Counted from the first letter of the stretch, positions 37,446-45,408 are shown. The stretch: 48,918 nucleotides of DNA from Clostridia bacterium (GCA_017547285.1 JAFYQB010000013.1:1-48918); one strand, 5' to 3'. Numbers and translations are program-made. The notes: generated by a model not told the origin, from the letters alone.

Positions 37446-37656
37446 AAGCCAAGAGGATAAAAGACAAGGAAAACAAGCTTCCCATCGCGCGCGGGAAATG
37501 CCCGCCGCATGCTGTGATGACACGGCGGTGAAACAGAAACACGCAAGGCAGCGTGCGATGCTTCCGGTGAAAGCAGATTTTTTCAGAACCTCAAGGCTCA
37601 CCGGAAAACGCCCAAAGGGCGTAGGAAAACAAAGCTTAGAAAGAGAGGCGATACCG
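37446..37656 (+). ncRNA. Long structured 5' leader of the DUF1292 gene
   Basis: About 210 bases between the promoter and the TTG start with several possible stems: GCGGG/CCCGC around 37490-37504, CCGCC/GGCGG around 37501-37530, CACGC/GCGTG around 37541-37556, TTCCGGTGA (from about 37562) with TCACCGGAA (to about 37604), and CGCCC/GGGCG around 37608-37620. The 37340-37656 gap holds no other gene. It may be a riboswitch or a separate small RNA. I compared it by eye with cobalamin, TPP, SAM, FMN, glycine, lysine and ydaO consensus pieces and found no convincing match. Confidence 0.5.
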
Positions 37657-38013
37657 TTGTACTGCGACGAACAGATCCTGGGCGGCAACGCCGCCGAAGA
37701 AGAAATTCAGGACCTCATCGAAGGTGTCGATGAGGACGGTAACACTGTGATGCTGGAGGTCGTTCGCTATTTCTTCTACAACGGTGAAGAATACGTTGTG
37801 CTGGGCGACGCCCATGTAGGCGAAGACGAAAGCGAAGACAGTGAAGAAGACGAGGAAGACGTCAACCTCTATATCATGAAGGTTGTCGAGAAGGAAGAAG
37901 ACGGCGAAGAGCTGGAAGAATTCCTCGCAGTGGAAGACGAAGACCTGCTCGAAAAGCTCATTGAAGTGGTTCAGGCTGATTTTGAAGCCGATGAGGCATT
38001 TGACGACGAGTAA
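37657..38013 (+). CDS. DUF1292-family acidic protein
   Basis: A 118-aa protein of the YrzB/DUF1292 type: DLIEGVDEDGNTVMLEVVRYFFYNGEEYVVLGD near 20-52, then very acidic segments (DESEDSEEDEEDVN). The family role is unknown. In many Bacillota it lies beside ruvX and alaS, but not here. The start is taken as TTG 37657, with GAGAGG eight bases before it. The open frame extends to 37423, but that part is leader RNA with no protein similarity. Confidence 0.85.
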   Translation: MYCDEQILGGNAAEEEIQDLIEGVDEDGNTVMLEVVRYFFYNGEEYVVLGDAHVGEDESEDSEEDEEDVNLYIMKVVEKEEDGEELEEFLAVEDEDLLEKLIEVVQADFEADEAFDDE

Positions 38014-38153
38014 GTTACGAAGAGAGTAACCCAACTCCCGAAGCTTTTTTCCAAAACGAATGGTTTTCCCACGCAGTACGGTCAAAGATCGTTGTACATA
38101 AAAAACGTTGGTTTTCCATTCGAGCAGGCAAACAAGTGAATAACAAAAAATGA

Positions 38154-38182
38154 CCCGGACGGCATGGCTGTCCGGGCTTTTT
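38154..38182 (+). terminator. Terminator after the DUF1292 gene
   Basis: CCCGGAC (38154-38160) pairs with GTCCGGG (38170-38176) followed by CTTTTT. The 140 bases before it hold a weaker stem (CGAATGG near 38058 with CCATTCG near 38116) and no gene. Confidence 0.85.
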
Positions 38183-38261
38183 GTATGTTCACAAATGTTT
38201 TTACAATGCCGATAAAAAGTTTTTTTAAAACCGATAATAGGTTTTCTGTTAATGGTAAATG

Positions 38262-38270
38262 TGTTATACT
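38262..38270 (+). promoter_or_regulatory. Extended -10 promoter of the DegV gene
   Basis: TG-T-TATACT (38262-38270) in an A/T-rich setting; the -35 is weak. The 80-base leader contains a possible GCGG...CCGC-closed stem (about 38284-38337) and ends with AAGGAGAG before the ATG. The 38014-38352 gap otherwise holds only the terminator. Confidence 0.55.
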
Positions 38271-38352
38271 AATCCGGGCGCTTTGCGGCAGAGTAGCTTG
38301 CGAAGCTGGCTTTCGGGTCAACAGCCTGACTACCGCATAAGGAGAGAACGCA

Positions 38353-39207
38353 ATGCACCCTTCCATTATTCTGCTTGCCGAAACCGGTTCCGATATCACG
38401 GCGGAATTGGCGGCGAAACACAACATCTATCTGGTTCCCATGCATGTATCCATGGGCGATATCACACTGGATGACGGAACTTTCCCTCCGGAGGACCTGT
38501 GCGACTATTTCCGCCGTACCGGCAAAACGCCTACCACCAGCGCCAGCACGCCCTATGATTTCAACCGTGTGTTTGACCAGATCCATGAGCAGTATCCCAA
38601 TCATCAGATCCTGCATCTGGCCTATTCGGCCATTACCACCTGTTCTTATCAGAATGCGCTTTTGGCCAGTGAAAAACGTCCCTATGTAACCAGCGTGGAT
38701 ACCAAACACGTATCTGTAGGTCAAGCGGCTGTGGTGCTGGCTGTGGCGAATTATCTGGACGAGCATCCCGAAGCCACCATGCTGGAAACGGCTGCCGCCG
38801 CTCGCGAGATCGCTCAGAAAACGCAGATGTGTTTTGTTCCCAACAGTCTGGATTTTCTGCGCGCCGGCGGCCGCGTAAGCAATGCTGCGGCGATGGTGGG
38901 CAACCTGCTGGGTTTACATCCCTGTATTGAAATTCTGGATGGCAAACTCATGGCTCAGAAAAAATATCGTGGTCAGCTGAAAAAATTTGTTTCCCGCCTG
39001 CTGGAGGAATTTGACGCCAAGCATCCGCTGGACCGCAAAATACTTTACTTGATCCACAGCCCCGAACTGGAAGAAGAAGTGATGCGCATTGCCGAAACGA
39101 CGGCTTCTCAGATGGGCTTTGAAAAGATCGTTTGGATGGGGACCGGATGTGTTATCACCAGCCACAGCGGTCCTGGTGCGATCGGCATTGTGGGTTACAA
39201 CGCCTGA
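38353..39207 (+). CDS. DegV-family fatty-acid-binding protein
   Basis: A 284-aa cytoplasmic protein of the DegV/FakB family, which holds a fatty acid for phosphorylation by the kinase FakA. Features are the N-terminal DSxSD-like start (LLAETGSDIT), the loop PTTSASTP near 60-67, the FLRAGGRVS region and the C-terminal SHSGPGAIGIVGY. Genomes usually have several copies with different acyl preference. The kinase partner is not in this window. It is monocistronic, with a terminator shared with the convergent ECF gene. Confidence 0.9.
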   Translation: MHPSIILLAETGSDITAELAAKHNIYLVPMHVSMGDITLDDGTFPPEDLCDYFRRTGKTPTTSASTPYDFNRVFDQIHEQYPNHQILHLAYSAITTCSYQNALLASEKRPYVTSVDTKHVSVGQAAVVLAVANYLDEHPEATMLETAAAAREIAQKTQMCFVPNSLDFLRAGGRVSNAAAMVGNLLGLHPCIEILDGKLMAQKKYRGQLKKFVSRLLEEFDAKHPLDRKILYLIHSPELEEEVMRIAETTASQMGFEKIVWMGTGCVITSHSGPGAIGIVGYNA

Positions 39208-39227
39208 TGACTGAAAAAAGACAACAA

Positions 39228-39262
39228 AAAAGTGGAATGGGTTCATCCCATTCCACTTTTAT
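39228..39262. terminator. Bidirectional terminator between degV and the ECF gene
   Basis: A perfect 14-bp stem (39228-39241 with 39247-39260) with loop TTCAT, A-rich on one side and T-rich on the other. It serves both convergent genes. Confidence 0.9.
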
Positions 39263-39263
39263 A

Positions 39264-39776
39264 TTACAGTTTCAGAATTTTCTGAACGCGGGAGACGGCA
39301 GGCAGCAGCACCAAACCAATGATCACGCCGCTCAAGCCCTGTACGATGTTGGGGAAAACAGCGCTTGCAGCAGCGGCCAGACCGTAGCCGAGCACCAGCC
39401 ACTCCACCAGGAAATAGCCCAGCACCATCATGGCTTCAGCAAGGATCATGCCCAGGGTGCGAACCCACAGGGGACGCTGAGCGGCAAAGGTCCACACGGC
39501 AACCAGAGCAACCGCGCCTTTAATGAGAAACGTGGGCAGAACGTACATGGTATAACCGCCCAGCAAATCCGCCAAAGCGCTGCCAAGAGCAGCTGCGATC
39601 ACGGCTGTATGGCCGCCCAGCAGCGCCGCGCCCAGCAGAATGAACCCATCGCCCAGATGGATATACCCCTGCGTAAGGGAAACAGGCAGCTTGAAAAACG
39701 AAGTTGCTACCAAAATAAGTGCGGCAAGCATACCGCCAAGGGTGAGTTTGCGTACGCGATTCGTATTTTGGTTCAT
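39264..39776 (-). CDS. ECF transporter S component
   Basis: A 170-aa membrane protein with about six segments. The family hallmark GYIHLGDGFILLGAALLGG (about 37-55) and the AlaXXXAla-like helix positions used to meet the T subunit (LTLGGMLAALILVA) are visible. It binds a vitamin or similar micronutrient, and shared EcfA/EcfT energise it elsewhere. The GDGFILLGA region is closest to S components for HMP/pyridoxine-type substrates, but this is weak evidence. It follows the ferritin-like gene by 20 bp, probably in one transcript. Confidence 0.85.
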   Translation of the reverse strand: MNQNTNRVRKLTLGGMLAALILVATSFFKLPVSLTQGYIHLGDGFILLGAALLGGHTAVIAAALGSALADLLGGYTMYVLPTFLIKGAVALVAVWTFAAQRPLWVRTLGMILAEAMMVLGYFLVEWLVLGYGLAAAASAVFPNIVQGLSGVIIGLVLLPAVSRVQKILKL

Positions 39777-39796
39777 TGGTGTTGATCTCCTTTGTT

Positions 39797-40282
39797 TTAA
39801 TCTGACAGCTCTGCAGCAGCTTCCAGCTCCAGCAGGTGGCCGCTTTCTTCTTCTGCGATCATCAAAAGCGCCTTGCGGGCTTCTTCCGTTTGCGCCTGTT
39901 CGGCAAATTCGCGGTATTTGAGCACAGACGTACGCTCGGCGTTGATGGCAAGCTGAAGCATGCTTTCCACATCCTTGAGCAGGCCGCGGCGGGCGGCGCC
40001 CATCAGGCCGCCGTCAAACAGCACGCCTTCTCCCACGGCAGACAGGGTGAGCTGCTGCTCGTTTGCTTCGTCAAGGCCGTGATAAAGGCTGCGGAAACGG
40101 CGCAGATGGCCCTGTTCATCCTTGAGCATTTCCTGTATGCCTTTGTACAGCGGATCGTTCTGACGACCCTGCTGATCCATCAGCACCAGCGCGCGGGAAT
40201 ACAGCTGCACAGCGGTGCTCTCCATTTCACAGGCCACAAACATGGCTTCCTGTTCTGAACGTACCACCATGAGTTCCAACAT
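39797..40282 (-). CDS. Ferritin-like di-iron protein (rubrerythrin-type, no rubredoxin)
   Basis: A 161-aa four-helix protein. Probable iron ligands are E21, E56 with H59 (DEQGH), E116 and E146 with H149 (EEESGH): two Glu plus two ExxH motifs. It lacks the rubredoxin domain of true rubrerythrin. A role in peroxide removal or iron handling under anaerobic growth is likely. Starts at 40282 and 40270 are both possible; the first has AAGGA only four bases away, the second has AAGG at 12. It is encoded downstream of the DUF1858 gene and upstream of an ECF S component. Confidence 0.85.
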   Translation of the reverse strand: MLELMVVRSEQEAMFVACEMESTAVQLYSRALVLMDQQGRQNDPLYKGIQEMLKDEQGHLRRFRSLYHGLDEANEQQLTLSAVGEGVLFDGGLMGAARRGLLKDVESMLQLAINAERTSVLKYREFAEQAQTEEARKALLMIAEEESGHLLELEAAAELSD

Positions 40283-40306
40283 CCTTTCCTTGCTTTTGAA
40301 TAAAGA

Positions 40307-40332
40307 GCCCGCGCAGCGTAGGCTGCACGGGC
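40307..40332 (-). terminator. Hairpin after the DUF1858 gene
   Basis: GCCCG and CAGC arms pair with GCTG and CGGGC arms, with a small internal mismatch. On the minus strand a TCTTTATT tail follows. It is a partial terminator that may let some transcription reach the ferritin-like gene. Confidence 0.55.
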
Positions 40333-40342
40333 GCTGCTTTGG

Positions 40343-40543
40343 TTATTTCTCGGCGAAGTAGGCGTTCAGCTTTTCCACCAGCTTGTCAGCGTCGGTGCCG
40401 TGGGCAGCGCAGGCGTCGGCAATCGCTTCGGCAGTGGCATGGGGGCAGCCCAGACAGTGCATGCCGAACTCCATGAAAATGCGGGCAGTGCCGCGATCCA
40501 TATTCAGAACCTGTCCAATGGACATCTGCTTGGTAATGGTCAT
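40343..40543 (-). CDS. DUF1858 (redox-disulfide domain) small protein
   Basis: A 66-aa protein of the DUF1858 family, found alone or fused to hybrid-cluster and related redox proteins. The CLGC pair (C30-C33) in GMHCLGCPHATAEAI is the expected redox site. It may act as a disulfide or metal-linked partner for a redox enzyme; the partner is unknown. Its neighbour is a ferritin-like di-iron protein. AAGGAG precedes the ATG. Confidence 0.88.
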   Translation of the reverse strand: MTITKQMSIGQVLNMDRGTARIFMEFGMHCLGCPHATAEAIADACAAHGTDADKLVEKLNAYFAEK

Positions 40544-40589
40544 TGTACTCAGTCTCCTTGTTCAAATTGGCTCCTTGCGGAACGTTTCT

Positions 40590-40618
40590 ATCTTACCACC
40601 GCAGACAGGGGTTGTCAA
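40590..40618 (-). promoter_or_regulatory. Promoter of the DUF1858-ferritin-ECF unit
   Basis: On the minus strand TTGACA (40618-40613) is 17 bp from TAAGAT (40595-40590), about 45 bp before the DUF1858 ATG. Confidence 0.7.
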
Positions 40619-40684
40619 CGGTCGTGGTTACGCCGGATGTGTCGAATGAAGGGGGAAAATATCGCGGTGCATGGGCATCCGCCC

Positions 40685-40713
40685 TTGCATATCTTGGCGA
40701 ATTGGGGTACAAT
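40685..40713 (+). promoter_or_regulatory. Promoter of the GNAT-YgjP pair
   Basis: TTGCAT (40685-40690) and TACAAT (40708-40713) are 17 bp apart. The -10 lies inside the perfect inverted repeat at 40706-40723. Confidence 0.65.
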
Positions 40714-40723
40714 ATTTTGTACC
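40706..40723. promoter_or_regulatory. Operator-like inverted repeat over the -10
   Basis: GGTACAATATTTTGTACC has perfect 7-bp arms and a 4-bp core, and covers the -10 and the expected start site of the GNAT gene. This is the position of a repressor site. The cognate regulator is not encoded nearby. Confidence 0.55.
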
Positions 40724-40773
40724 ATGGAATTCAGCCGCCCATCAGTGGCTGTTGAGGAAAGGATGAATGATCC

Positions 40774-41577
40774 ATGCATGTGTTTCACCCGCCGCAAAGC
40801 GTGAACGGTCTGCCGCCGGAAAACGTGTTTTATGTTGCCGACAGTGCCAATATGACCGTCGCGGATGGGTTTTTGATCCATACATATCACCCCTATCTGT
40901 TCCCGGATCGTCCCATCAACCTGTTTATGAATATCCGCTCCAAGGGCCCGGGCCGCGATATGGCCATGGGCGCGCTGCTGGCACGTGCCCAGCAGCTGCG
41001 CGAGCAGACCCCGCAGCTCAAGGCGCGTTTGTTTGCGCAGGTCAGCCCGCAGGATAATGAAATGCTGGCTTTCTATGCGGAAAACGGCTTTGATTCCAAC
41101 GATGCGCTGGATGTGGTCAAGCTGGGCGTACCCAATGCCCGTCCTGCCGCGCCCATGGGTTATGACATGGGCTATGTGCCGCTGGGCCAGCCCGCGCAGA
41201 TGCAGGCTTTCCTGATGCGAATGAACGCCTACCGTCTGGATGCATGGCAGCCCGCCATGCTGCAGCGCTACATGAGTTTCCCGCATTTTATGGCCCTGTA
41301 CCTGAGCCGCGGCCCCGAAGTGGTGGGCGAGATCGCCTTTACCGGCGACGGCCAGAGCGCCAAGCTCATCGGTCTGTATGTAACGCCCAACTACCGCCGT
41401 CTCGGCCTTGCCAAGTGCATGATCGCCGCCGGCATGAAACTGCTGAGTGAAAAGGGCGTCACCCATGTGGAGGCGGATGTGATCCGCCGCAACGAGCAGC
41501 AGCGCGCGCTGGCCAGCAGCTGCGGCGCCACCTTTGTGCGCACCGCATGCTACTATCCGGGGTTGAACTATGATTGA
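40774..41577 (+). CDS. GNAT-family acetyltransferase, two-part
   Basis: A 267-aa protein. The C-terminal half (about 140-267) is a clear GNAT domain with LIGLYVTPNYRRLGLAKCMIAAG near 196-218. The N-terminal half has a degenerate GNAT look (FYAENGFDSNDALDVVKLG around 91-109), so it may be a tandem GNAT with one inactive half. The substrate is unknown. The next gene overlaps its end by eight bases. The operator-like site at 40706 suggests repression by an unknown factor. Confidence 0.82.
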   Translation: MHVFHPPQSVNGLPPENVFYVADSANMTVADGFLIHTYHPYLFPDRPINLFMNIRSKGPGRDMAMGALLARAQQLREQTPQLKARLFAQVSPQDNEMLAFYAENGFDSNDALDVVKLGVPNARPAAPMGYDMGYVPLGQPAQMQAFLMRMNAYRLDAWQPAMLQRYMSFPHFMALYLSRGPEVVGEIAFTGDGQSAKLIGLYVTPNYRRLGLAKCMIAAGMKLLSEKGVTHVEADVIRRNEQQRALASSCGATFVRTACYYPGLNYD

Positions 41578-42229
41578 TTACCGGCTGATCCGGTCTGACA
41601 GGCGCACCCTCTCCATCAGCATTGACAGAGAGGGTGCGCTTGTTGTTCGTGCGCCGAAACGCGTGAACAAAAGGGATATTGAGGCGTTCATACAGCAGAA
41701 GGAACGCTGGATTCTGGAAAAGCAGGCTGCGGCGAAGCAGCGGATCGCCGCACGGCCGAAACTTGCGGATGGCGCAGCGGTTCCTTTCTGGGGCAGTACC
41801 CTCATAATCGCGTTTGGAGACGTGAAAAAGGCCGTCCGGAAGGACGGCATACTCTGGCTGCCAAAGACCGGTGAAGCTGCCCGGCATGCCCGAAAATGGC
41901 GGATGGAGCAGGCCGGAACGCTCCTTACGCCAAGGGTGGAATACTGGGCGGCGCAGACCGGCCTGCAGCCTGTCAAAATTGCATTTGGCAATGCACAGAC
42001 ACGCTGGGGCAGCATGAATACCCAAACGCGCAGCCTGCGGCTGAATGCTGCGTTGATCCACTGTCCACAAGATATTGTGGATTATGTGGTTGTGCACGAG
42101 TTGGTACACATCATCCATCCCAATCATTCCCCGGCGTTTCATGCGGCGGTGCGGCGTATTCTGCCGGATGCAGATGGACGACGTGCCGCGCTGAAAGGAT
42201 ATACTGGGCTGATTCGCCTGTGGGAATAG
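41570..42229 (+). CDS. YgjP-type (DUF45) zinc metalloprotease
   Basis: A 219-aa protein with the YgjP-like fold. The active-site helix is HELVH (176-180), with a further His in HPNHS (186). The upstream RWGSMN (145-150) is the typical family segment before it. Members resemble the WSS1/SprT minigluzincins; the physiological substrate is not settled. It is coupled to the GNAT upstream by an eight-base overlap. Confidence 0.88.
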   Translation: MIDYRLIRSDRRTLSISIDREGALVVRAPKRVNKRDIEAFIQQKERWILEKQAAAKQRIAARPKLADGAAVPFWGSTLIIAFGDVKKAVRKDGILWLPKTGEAARHARKWRMEQAGTLLTPRVEYWAAQTGLQPVKIAFGNAQTRWGSMNTQTRSLRLNAALIHCPQDIVDYVVVHELVHIIHPNHSPAFHAAVRRILPDADGRRAALKGYTGLIRLWE

Positions 42230-42231
42230 CT

Positions 42232-42513
42232 TTATTCCCGGCTTCCTTCAAAGGAATTTTTTACATTCTGGGCAGCGTCCCGCACCACTTCGTCGAAATC
42301 GCCGGAGAACTGCGGGGCGTTTTTTTCAATGGAAAAACGGTAGCCCAGCGCAAGGGCAATGATCAGGCCTGCAACAGCCAGCCAGGGGGCGGTGGATACG
42401 CCCAGAACGGTAAAGATCAGGGAAAGATTTACGATTGTGATTTGGTCCTTGCAGACTTTCACACGGGTGCGGTAAAGGAAGGAAAACCAGTTGTTCTGAC
42501 GATGGACGCTCAT
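42232..42513 (-). CDS. Small membrane protein, DUF4342-like
   Basis: A 93-aa protein with one or two membrane segments (about 33-62). A short N-terminal part ends in basic TRVKVCKDQITIVNLSL, and the C-terminus is charged (SGDFDEVVRDAAQNVKNSFEG). The pattern resembles DUF4342 proteins, but I am not certain. ATG 42513 has AGGAGG nine bases upstream and is preferred over longer frames. It is convergent with the YgjP gene, only two bases apart. Confidence 0.7.
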   Translation of the reverse strand: MSVHRQNNWFSFLYRTRVKVCKDQITIVNLSLIFTVLGVSTAPWLAVAGLIIALALGYRFSIEKNAPQFSGDFDEVVRDAAQNVKNSFEGSRE

Positions 42514-42649
42514 GGGGCAGATACCTCCTGTAGGTTGTAATCCTGTTGACGGCAGAAGTATACCACAGCGGTGGTCAGAACGTTTGAGGAATGGCTTTTG
42601 GATGGATGAGAATTGGATGAAAAGAAGATGAAAAAAGAGGTTTTCCATG

Positions 42650-42892
42650 TTTTCCACATATGCGAACGTGGAAAAAGTATCTGTTAATGTGGAAAACCAT
42701 AGGAAAAATAGCGTTTTCGCATGGAAAACAGTAGGAATATGCGTGGAGAAATGATGGAATGTGGAAAACCTTTGTGTGGAAAACGTAAAAAGGATGACAG
42801 GACCAGCGTTTCAGACAGAAGATTTCCCGGAAAACCGGATGTGGAAAAGATGTGAATAAAAAAATTTGCACCATGGAAAAGTATGTGGAAAA
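42650..42892. promoter_or_regulatory. Cluster of DnaA-box-like sites
   Basis: TTTTCCACA occurs at 42650-42658, and its complement TGTGGAAAA at 42688-42696, 42760-42768, 42775-42783, 42840-42848 and 42884-42892. A perfect consensus box TTATTCACA is on the minus strand at 42851-42859. Six of seven point the same way. Near matches (ATGGAAAA, CGTGGAAAA) lie between. The array fills the 42514-43080 gap upstream of nrdD, which has no gene. DnaA control of a nrd operon is known in E. coli; a DnaA-titrating site or origin element are alternatives. Confidence 0.5.
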
Positions 42893-42956
42893 TATGACAA
42901 AACCGCGTAAAACCGTTGTTTTCAGCACTTTCAAGGCGAAAAAACAGGACTTTTGG

Positions 42957-43004
42957 CACCCATATTTAGTGTTGACTTATTGATTGGAACACCATATAAT
43001 GTTG
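42957..43004 (+). promoter_or_regulatory. nrdD promoter framed by NrdR-like boxes
   Basis: TTGACT (42972-42977) is 17 bp from TATAAT (42995-43000). Two 16-bp sequences resembling the NrdR consensus (acaCwATATaTwGTGT) lie at 42957-42972 and 42989-43004, exactly 32 bp apart, the helical spacing usual for tandem NrdR sites. Bound NrdR would cover both promoter hexamers. Confidence 0.65.
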
Positions 43005-43031
43005 TAGCTCGCCCAAATCGAGCCACAACAT
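42999..43031 (+). other. Hairpin in the nrdD leader
   Basis: ATGTTGT-A-GCTCG pairs with CGAGC-C-ACAACAT over a 7-nt loop, a 12-bp stem with one mismatch at the 5' end of the transcript. It may stabilise the mRNA or be a further protein-binding inverted repeat. Confidence 0.4.
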
Positions 43032-43080
43032 ATTGTGTTGATAACATATATAGATACCATTTTCAAAGGGGTCGAAATCC

Positions 43081-45402
43081 ATGATCAAGTTTATCCGCAA
43101 GCGCGACGGACGCGTAGTTCCTTTTGACACTGAAAAGATCGAACAGGCGATTGAAAACTGCTTTATGGCAAGCGGCACCCGCAAAACCCAGGAAACGGCC
43201 AGAGAGCTGACCGCCCAGGTGATTGCTGAGGTAGAACGCGATGAAAACCTGCCGGATATTCCCGGCGTGGAACAGATTCAGGATGCTGTGGAACGCGTGC
43301 TGATCGAAAAGGGCTTTGTACGCTCTGCCAAGAGCTACATCCTGTACCGCGCCGAGCGCAGCCGCGTGCGCGAAATGAACACCCGTCTGATGAAGACCTT
43401 TGAGGATATTACCTACAAGGACGCCATCGACTCGGATATCAAGCGCGAAAACGCCAACATCAACGGCGATACCGCCATGGGCGCCATGCTCAAGTTTGGT
43501 TCCGAGGGTTCCAAGCAGTTCTATGAGATGTATGTGCTGGATCCCCGTTTTGCCAAGGCGCACCGCGAGGGTGATATCCACATCCATGACCTGGATTTCT
43601 ATACCCTTACCACCACCTGCTGCCAGATCGACCTGCTGGATCTGTTCAAGAACGGCTTCTCCACCGGTCACGGCGTGCTGCGTGAGCCCAACGACATCTA
43701 TTCCTACTCTGCGCTGGCCTGCATCGCCATTCAGGCCAACCAGAACGACCAGCACGGCGGCCAGAGCGTTGTCAACTTCGACTACGGCATGGCTCCCGGC
43801 GTCAAGAAGACCTATTACAAGCGTTTCCGTGATAACCTTTCCCGCGCGCTCGAATTGCTGGGCGGCGTGGAGGATCCCGCTGATGTAGCCGTATCCATCC
43901 TGAGCGACGTGGAAAAGGAACTGGGTCAGAAGCCCGAGCTGACGGCCAATGATGAGTACGATCGTACCCTGAAGGCCAAGATTGCCGCCGTTCTGCCCGC
44001 TGAAAAGAACCTTGACCGCATTGTGGATTTTGTGCGCGAGCATGCTGAGAAGGAGACCGACAAGGCCATCTATCAGGCCATGGAAGCGCTCATTCACAAC
44101 CTGAACACCATGAACAGCCGCGCCGGTGCGCAGGTGCCGTTCTCTTCCATCAACTACGGCATGGATACCTCTCCCGAAGGCCGCATGGTCATGCGCAATG
44201 TGCTTTTGGCGACCGAGAGCGGTCTGGGCAACGGCGAAACCCCCATTTTCCCCATCCAGATCTTCCGCGTGAAGGAAGGCTGCAACTTCAACCCCGGCGA
44301 TCCCAACTATGATCTGTACCGTCTGGCTATCCGTACCAGCGCCAAGCGCCTGTTCCCCAACTTTAGCTTTGTGGACGCGCCCTTCAACAAGCAGTACTAC
44401 AAGGAAGGCCATCCCGAGACCGAAATTGCCTACATGGGCTGCCGCACCCGCGTGATCGGCAACGTGTATGATCCCGAGCGTCAGGTCTGCCCCCGCCGCG
44501 GCAACCTGAGCTTCACCTCCATCAACCTGCCCCGCATTGCCATCAAGGCCAAGGGCGACGTGAGCTGGTTCTTTGAAGAGCTGGAGCGCGTGATGAACCT
44601 GGTGGTTGAACAGCTGAACGAGCGTCTGGAGATCATCTCCCAGAAGAAGGTCTACAATTTCCCCTTCCTGATGGGCGAAGGCGTGTGGATCGATTCCGAG
44701 AAGCTGGACTGGAACGACAGCATTCGCGAGGTGCTCAAGCATGGTACCCTGTCCATCGGCTTCATCGGTCTGGCTGAGACCCTGAAGGCGCTGCGCGGAT
44801 CTCACCACGGCGAGGATCCCAACTCCCAGAACCTGGGCCTGGAGATCGTCGGCTTCATGCGCAAGTTCTGCGATGACATGAGCCAGAAGACCGGTCTGAA
44901 CTACACCTGTCTGGCCACCCCCGCCGAAGGCCTGTCCGGCCGCTTTGTGCGCATCGACCGCAAGAAGTACGGCGTTATCGAGGGCGTTACCAACCGCGAT
45001 TACTACACCAACTCCTTCCATGTGCCGGTTCATTATGCCATCAGCGCGTTTGACAAGCTGTCCATCGAAGCGCCTTATCATGCGCTGACCAACGCCGGCC
45101 ACATCTCCTATATCGAAATGGACGGCGATCCCACCAAGAATCTGGACGCGTTTGAGCGCGTGGTTCGCCACATGCACGATGTGGGCATCGGCTACGGCTC
45201 CATCAACCACCCCGTGGACCGAGACCCCGATTGCGGCTACAACGGCATCATCGGCGATACCTGCCCCAAGTGCGGCCGCAAGGAAAACGGTCATGCCTTT
45301 GAGCGCATCCGCCGCATCACCGGCTATCTGGTGGGCAACATGAACAAGTGGAACAACGCCAAGTGCGCCGAGGAACGCGACCGCGTGAAGCATCACATTT
45401 AA
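43081..45402 (+). CDS. nrdD: Anaerobic ribonucleoside-triphosphate reductase
   Basis: The class III enzyme that makes dNTPs without oxygen, 773 aa. An N-terminal ATP-cone (about 1-95, starting KFIRKRDGRVVPFD) senses ATP/dATP. The barrel follows, with segments such as REGDIHIHDLDFYTLTTTCC and NDQHGGQSV. The glycyl-radical site is G748 in RRITGYLVG, with zinc-site cysteines C718, C728 and C731 just before. It needs the radical-SAM activase NrdG, which is not next to it; a terminator follows directly. NrdR-like boxes and the DnaA-like cluster upstream suggest cell-cycle and dNTP-linked control. Confidence 0.97.
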   Translation: MIKFIRKRDGRVVPFDTEKIEQAIENCFMASGTRKTQETARELTAQVIAEVERDENLPDIPGVEQIQDAVERVLIEKGFVRSAKSYILYRAERSRVREMNTRLMKTFEDITYKDAIDSDIKRENANINGDTAMGAMLKFGSEGSKQFYEMYVLDPRFAKAHREGDIHIHDLDFYTLTTTCCQIDLLDLFKNGFSTGHGVLREPNDIYSYSALACIAIQANQNDQHGGQSVVNFDYGMAPGVKKTYYKRFRDNLSRALELLGGVEDPADVAVSILSDVEKELGQKPELTANDEYDRTLKAKIAAVLPAEKNLDRIVDFVREHAEKETDKAIYQAMEALIHNLNTMNSRAGAQVPFSSINYGMDTSPEGRMVMRNVLLATESGLGNGETPIFPIQIFRVKEGCNFNPGDPNYDLYRLAIRTSAKRLFPNFSFVDAPFNKQYYKEGHPETEIAYMGCRTRVIGNVYDPERQVCPRRGNLSFTSINLPRIAIKAKGDVSWFFEELERVMNLVVEQLNERLEIISQKKVYNFPFLMGEGVWIDSEKLDWNDSIREVLKHGTLSIGFIGLAETLKALRGSHHGEDPNSQNLGLEIVGFMRKFCDDMSQKTGLNYTCLATPAEGLSGRFVRIDRKKYGVIEGVTNRDYYTNSFHVPVHYAISAFDKLSIEAPYHALTNAGHISYIEMDGDPTKNLDAFERVVRHMHDVGIGYGSINHPVDRDPDCGYNGIIGDTCPKCGRKENGHAFERIRRITGYLVGNMNKWNNAKCAEERDRVKHHI

Positions 45403-45408
45403 ATCATA

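Noticed and set aside
37446..37656. Cobalamin riboswitch
   Set aside because: Some pieces (CCGC, GGGAA-like) look suggestive, but the conserved core elements are not in the right order or spacing.
42641..42900. A CRISPR array or simple tandem repeat
   Set aside because: The recurring GTGGAAAA unit is only 8-9 bp, with irregular spacing (6 to 64 bp) and no uniform spacers; DnaA-like boxes explain it better.
43063..45396. A 777-codon minus-strand frame opposite nrdD
   Set aside because: Antisense shadow of nrdD with no motifs.
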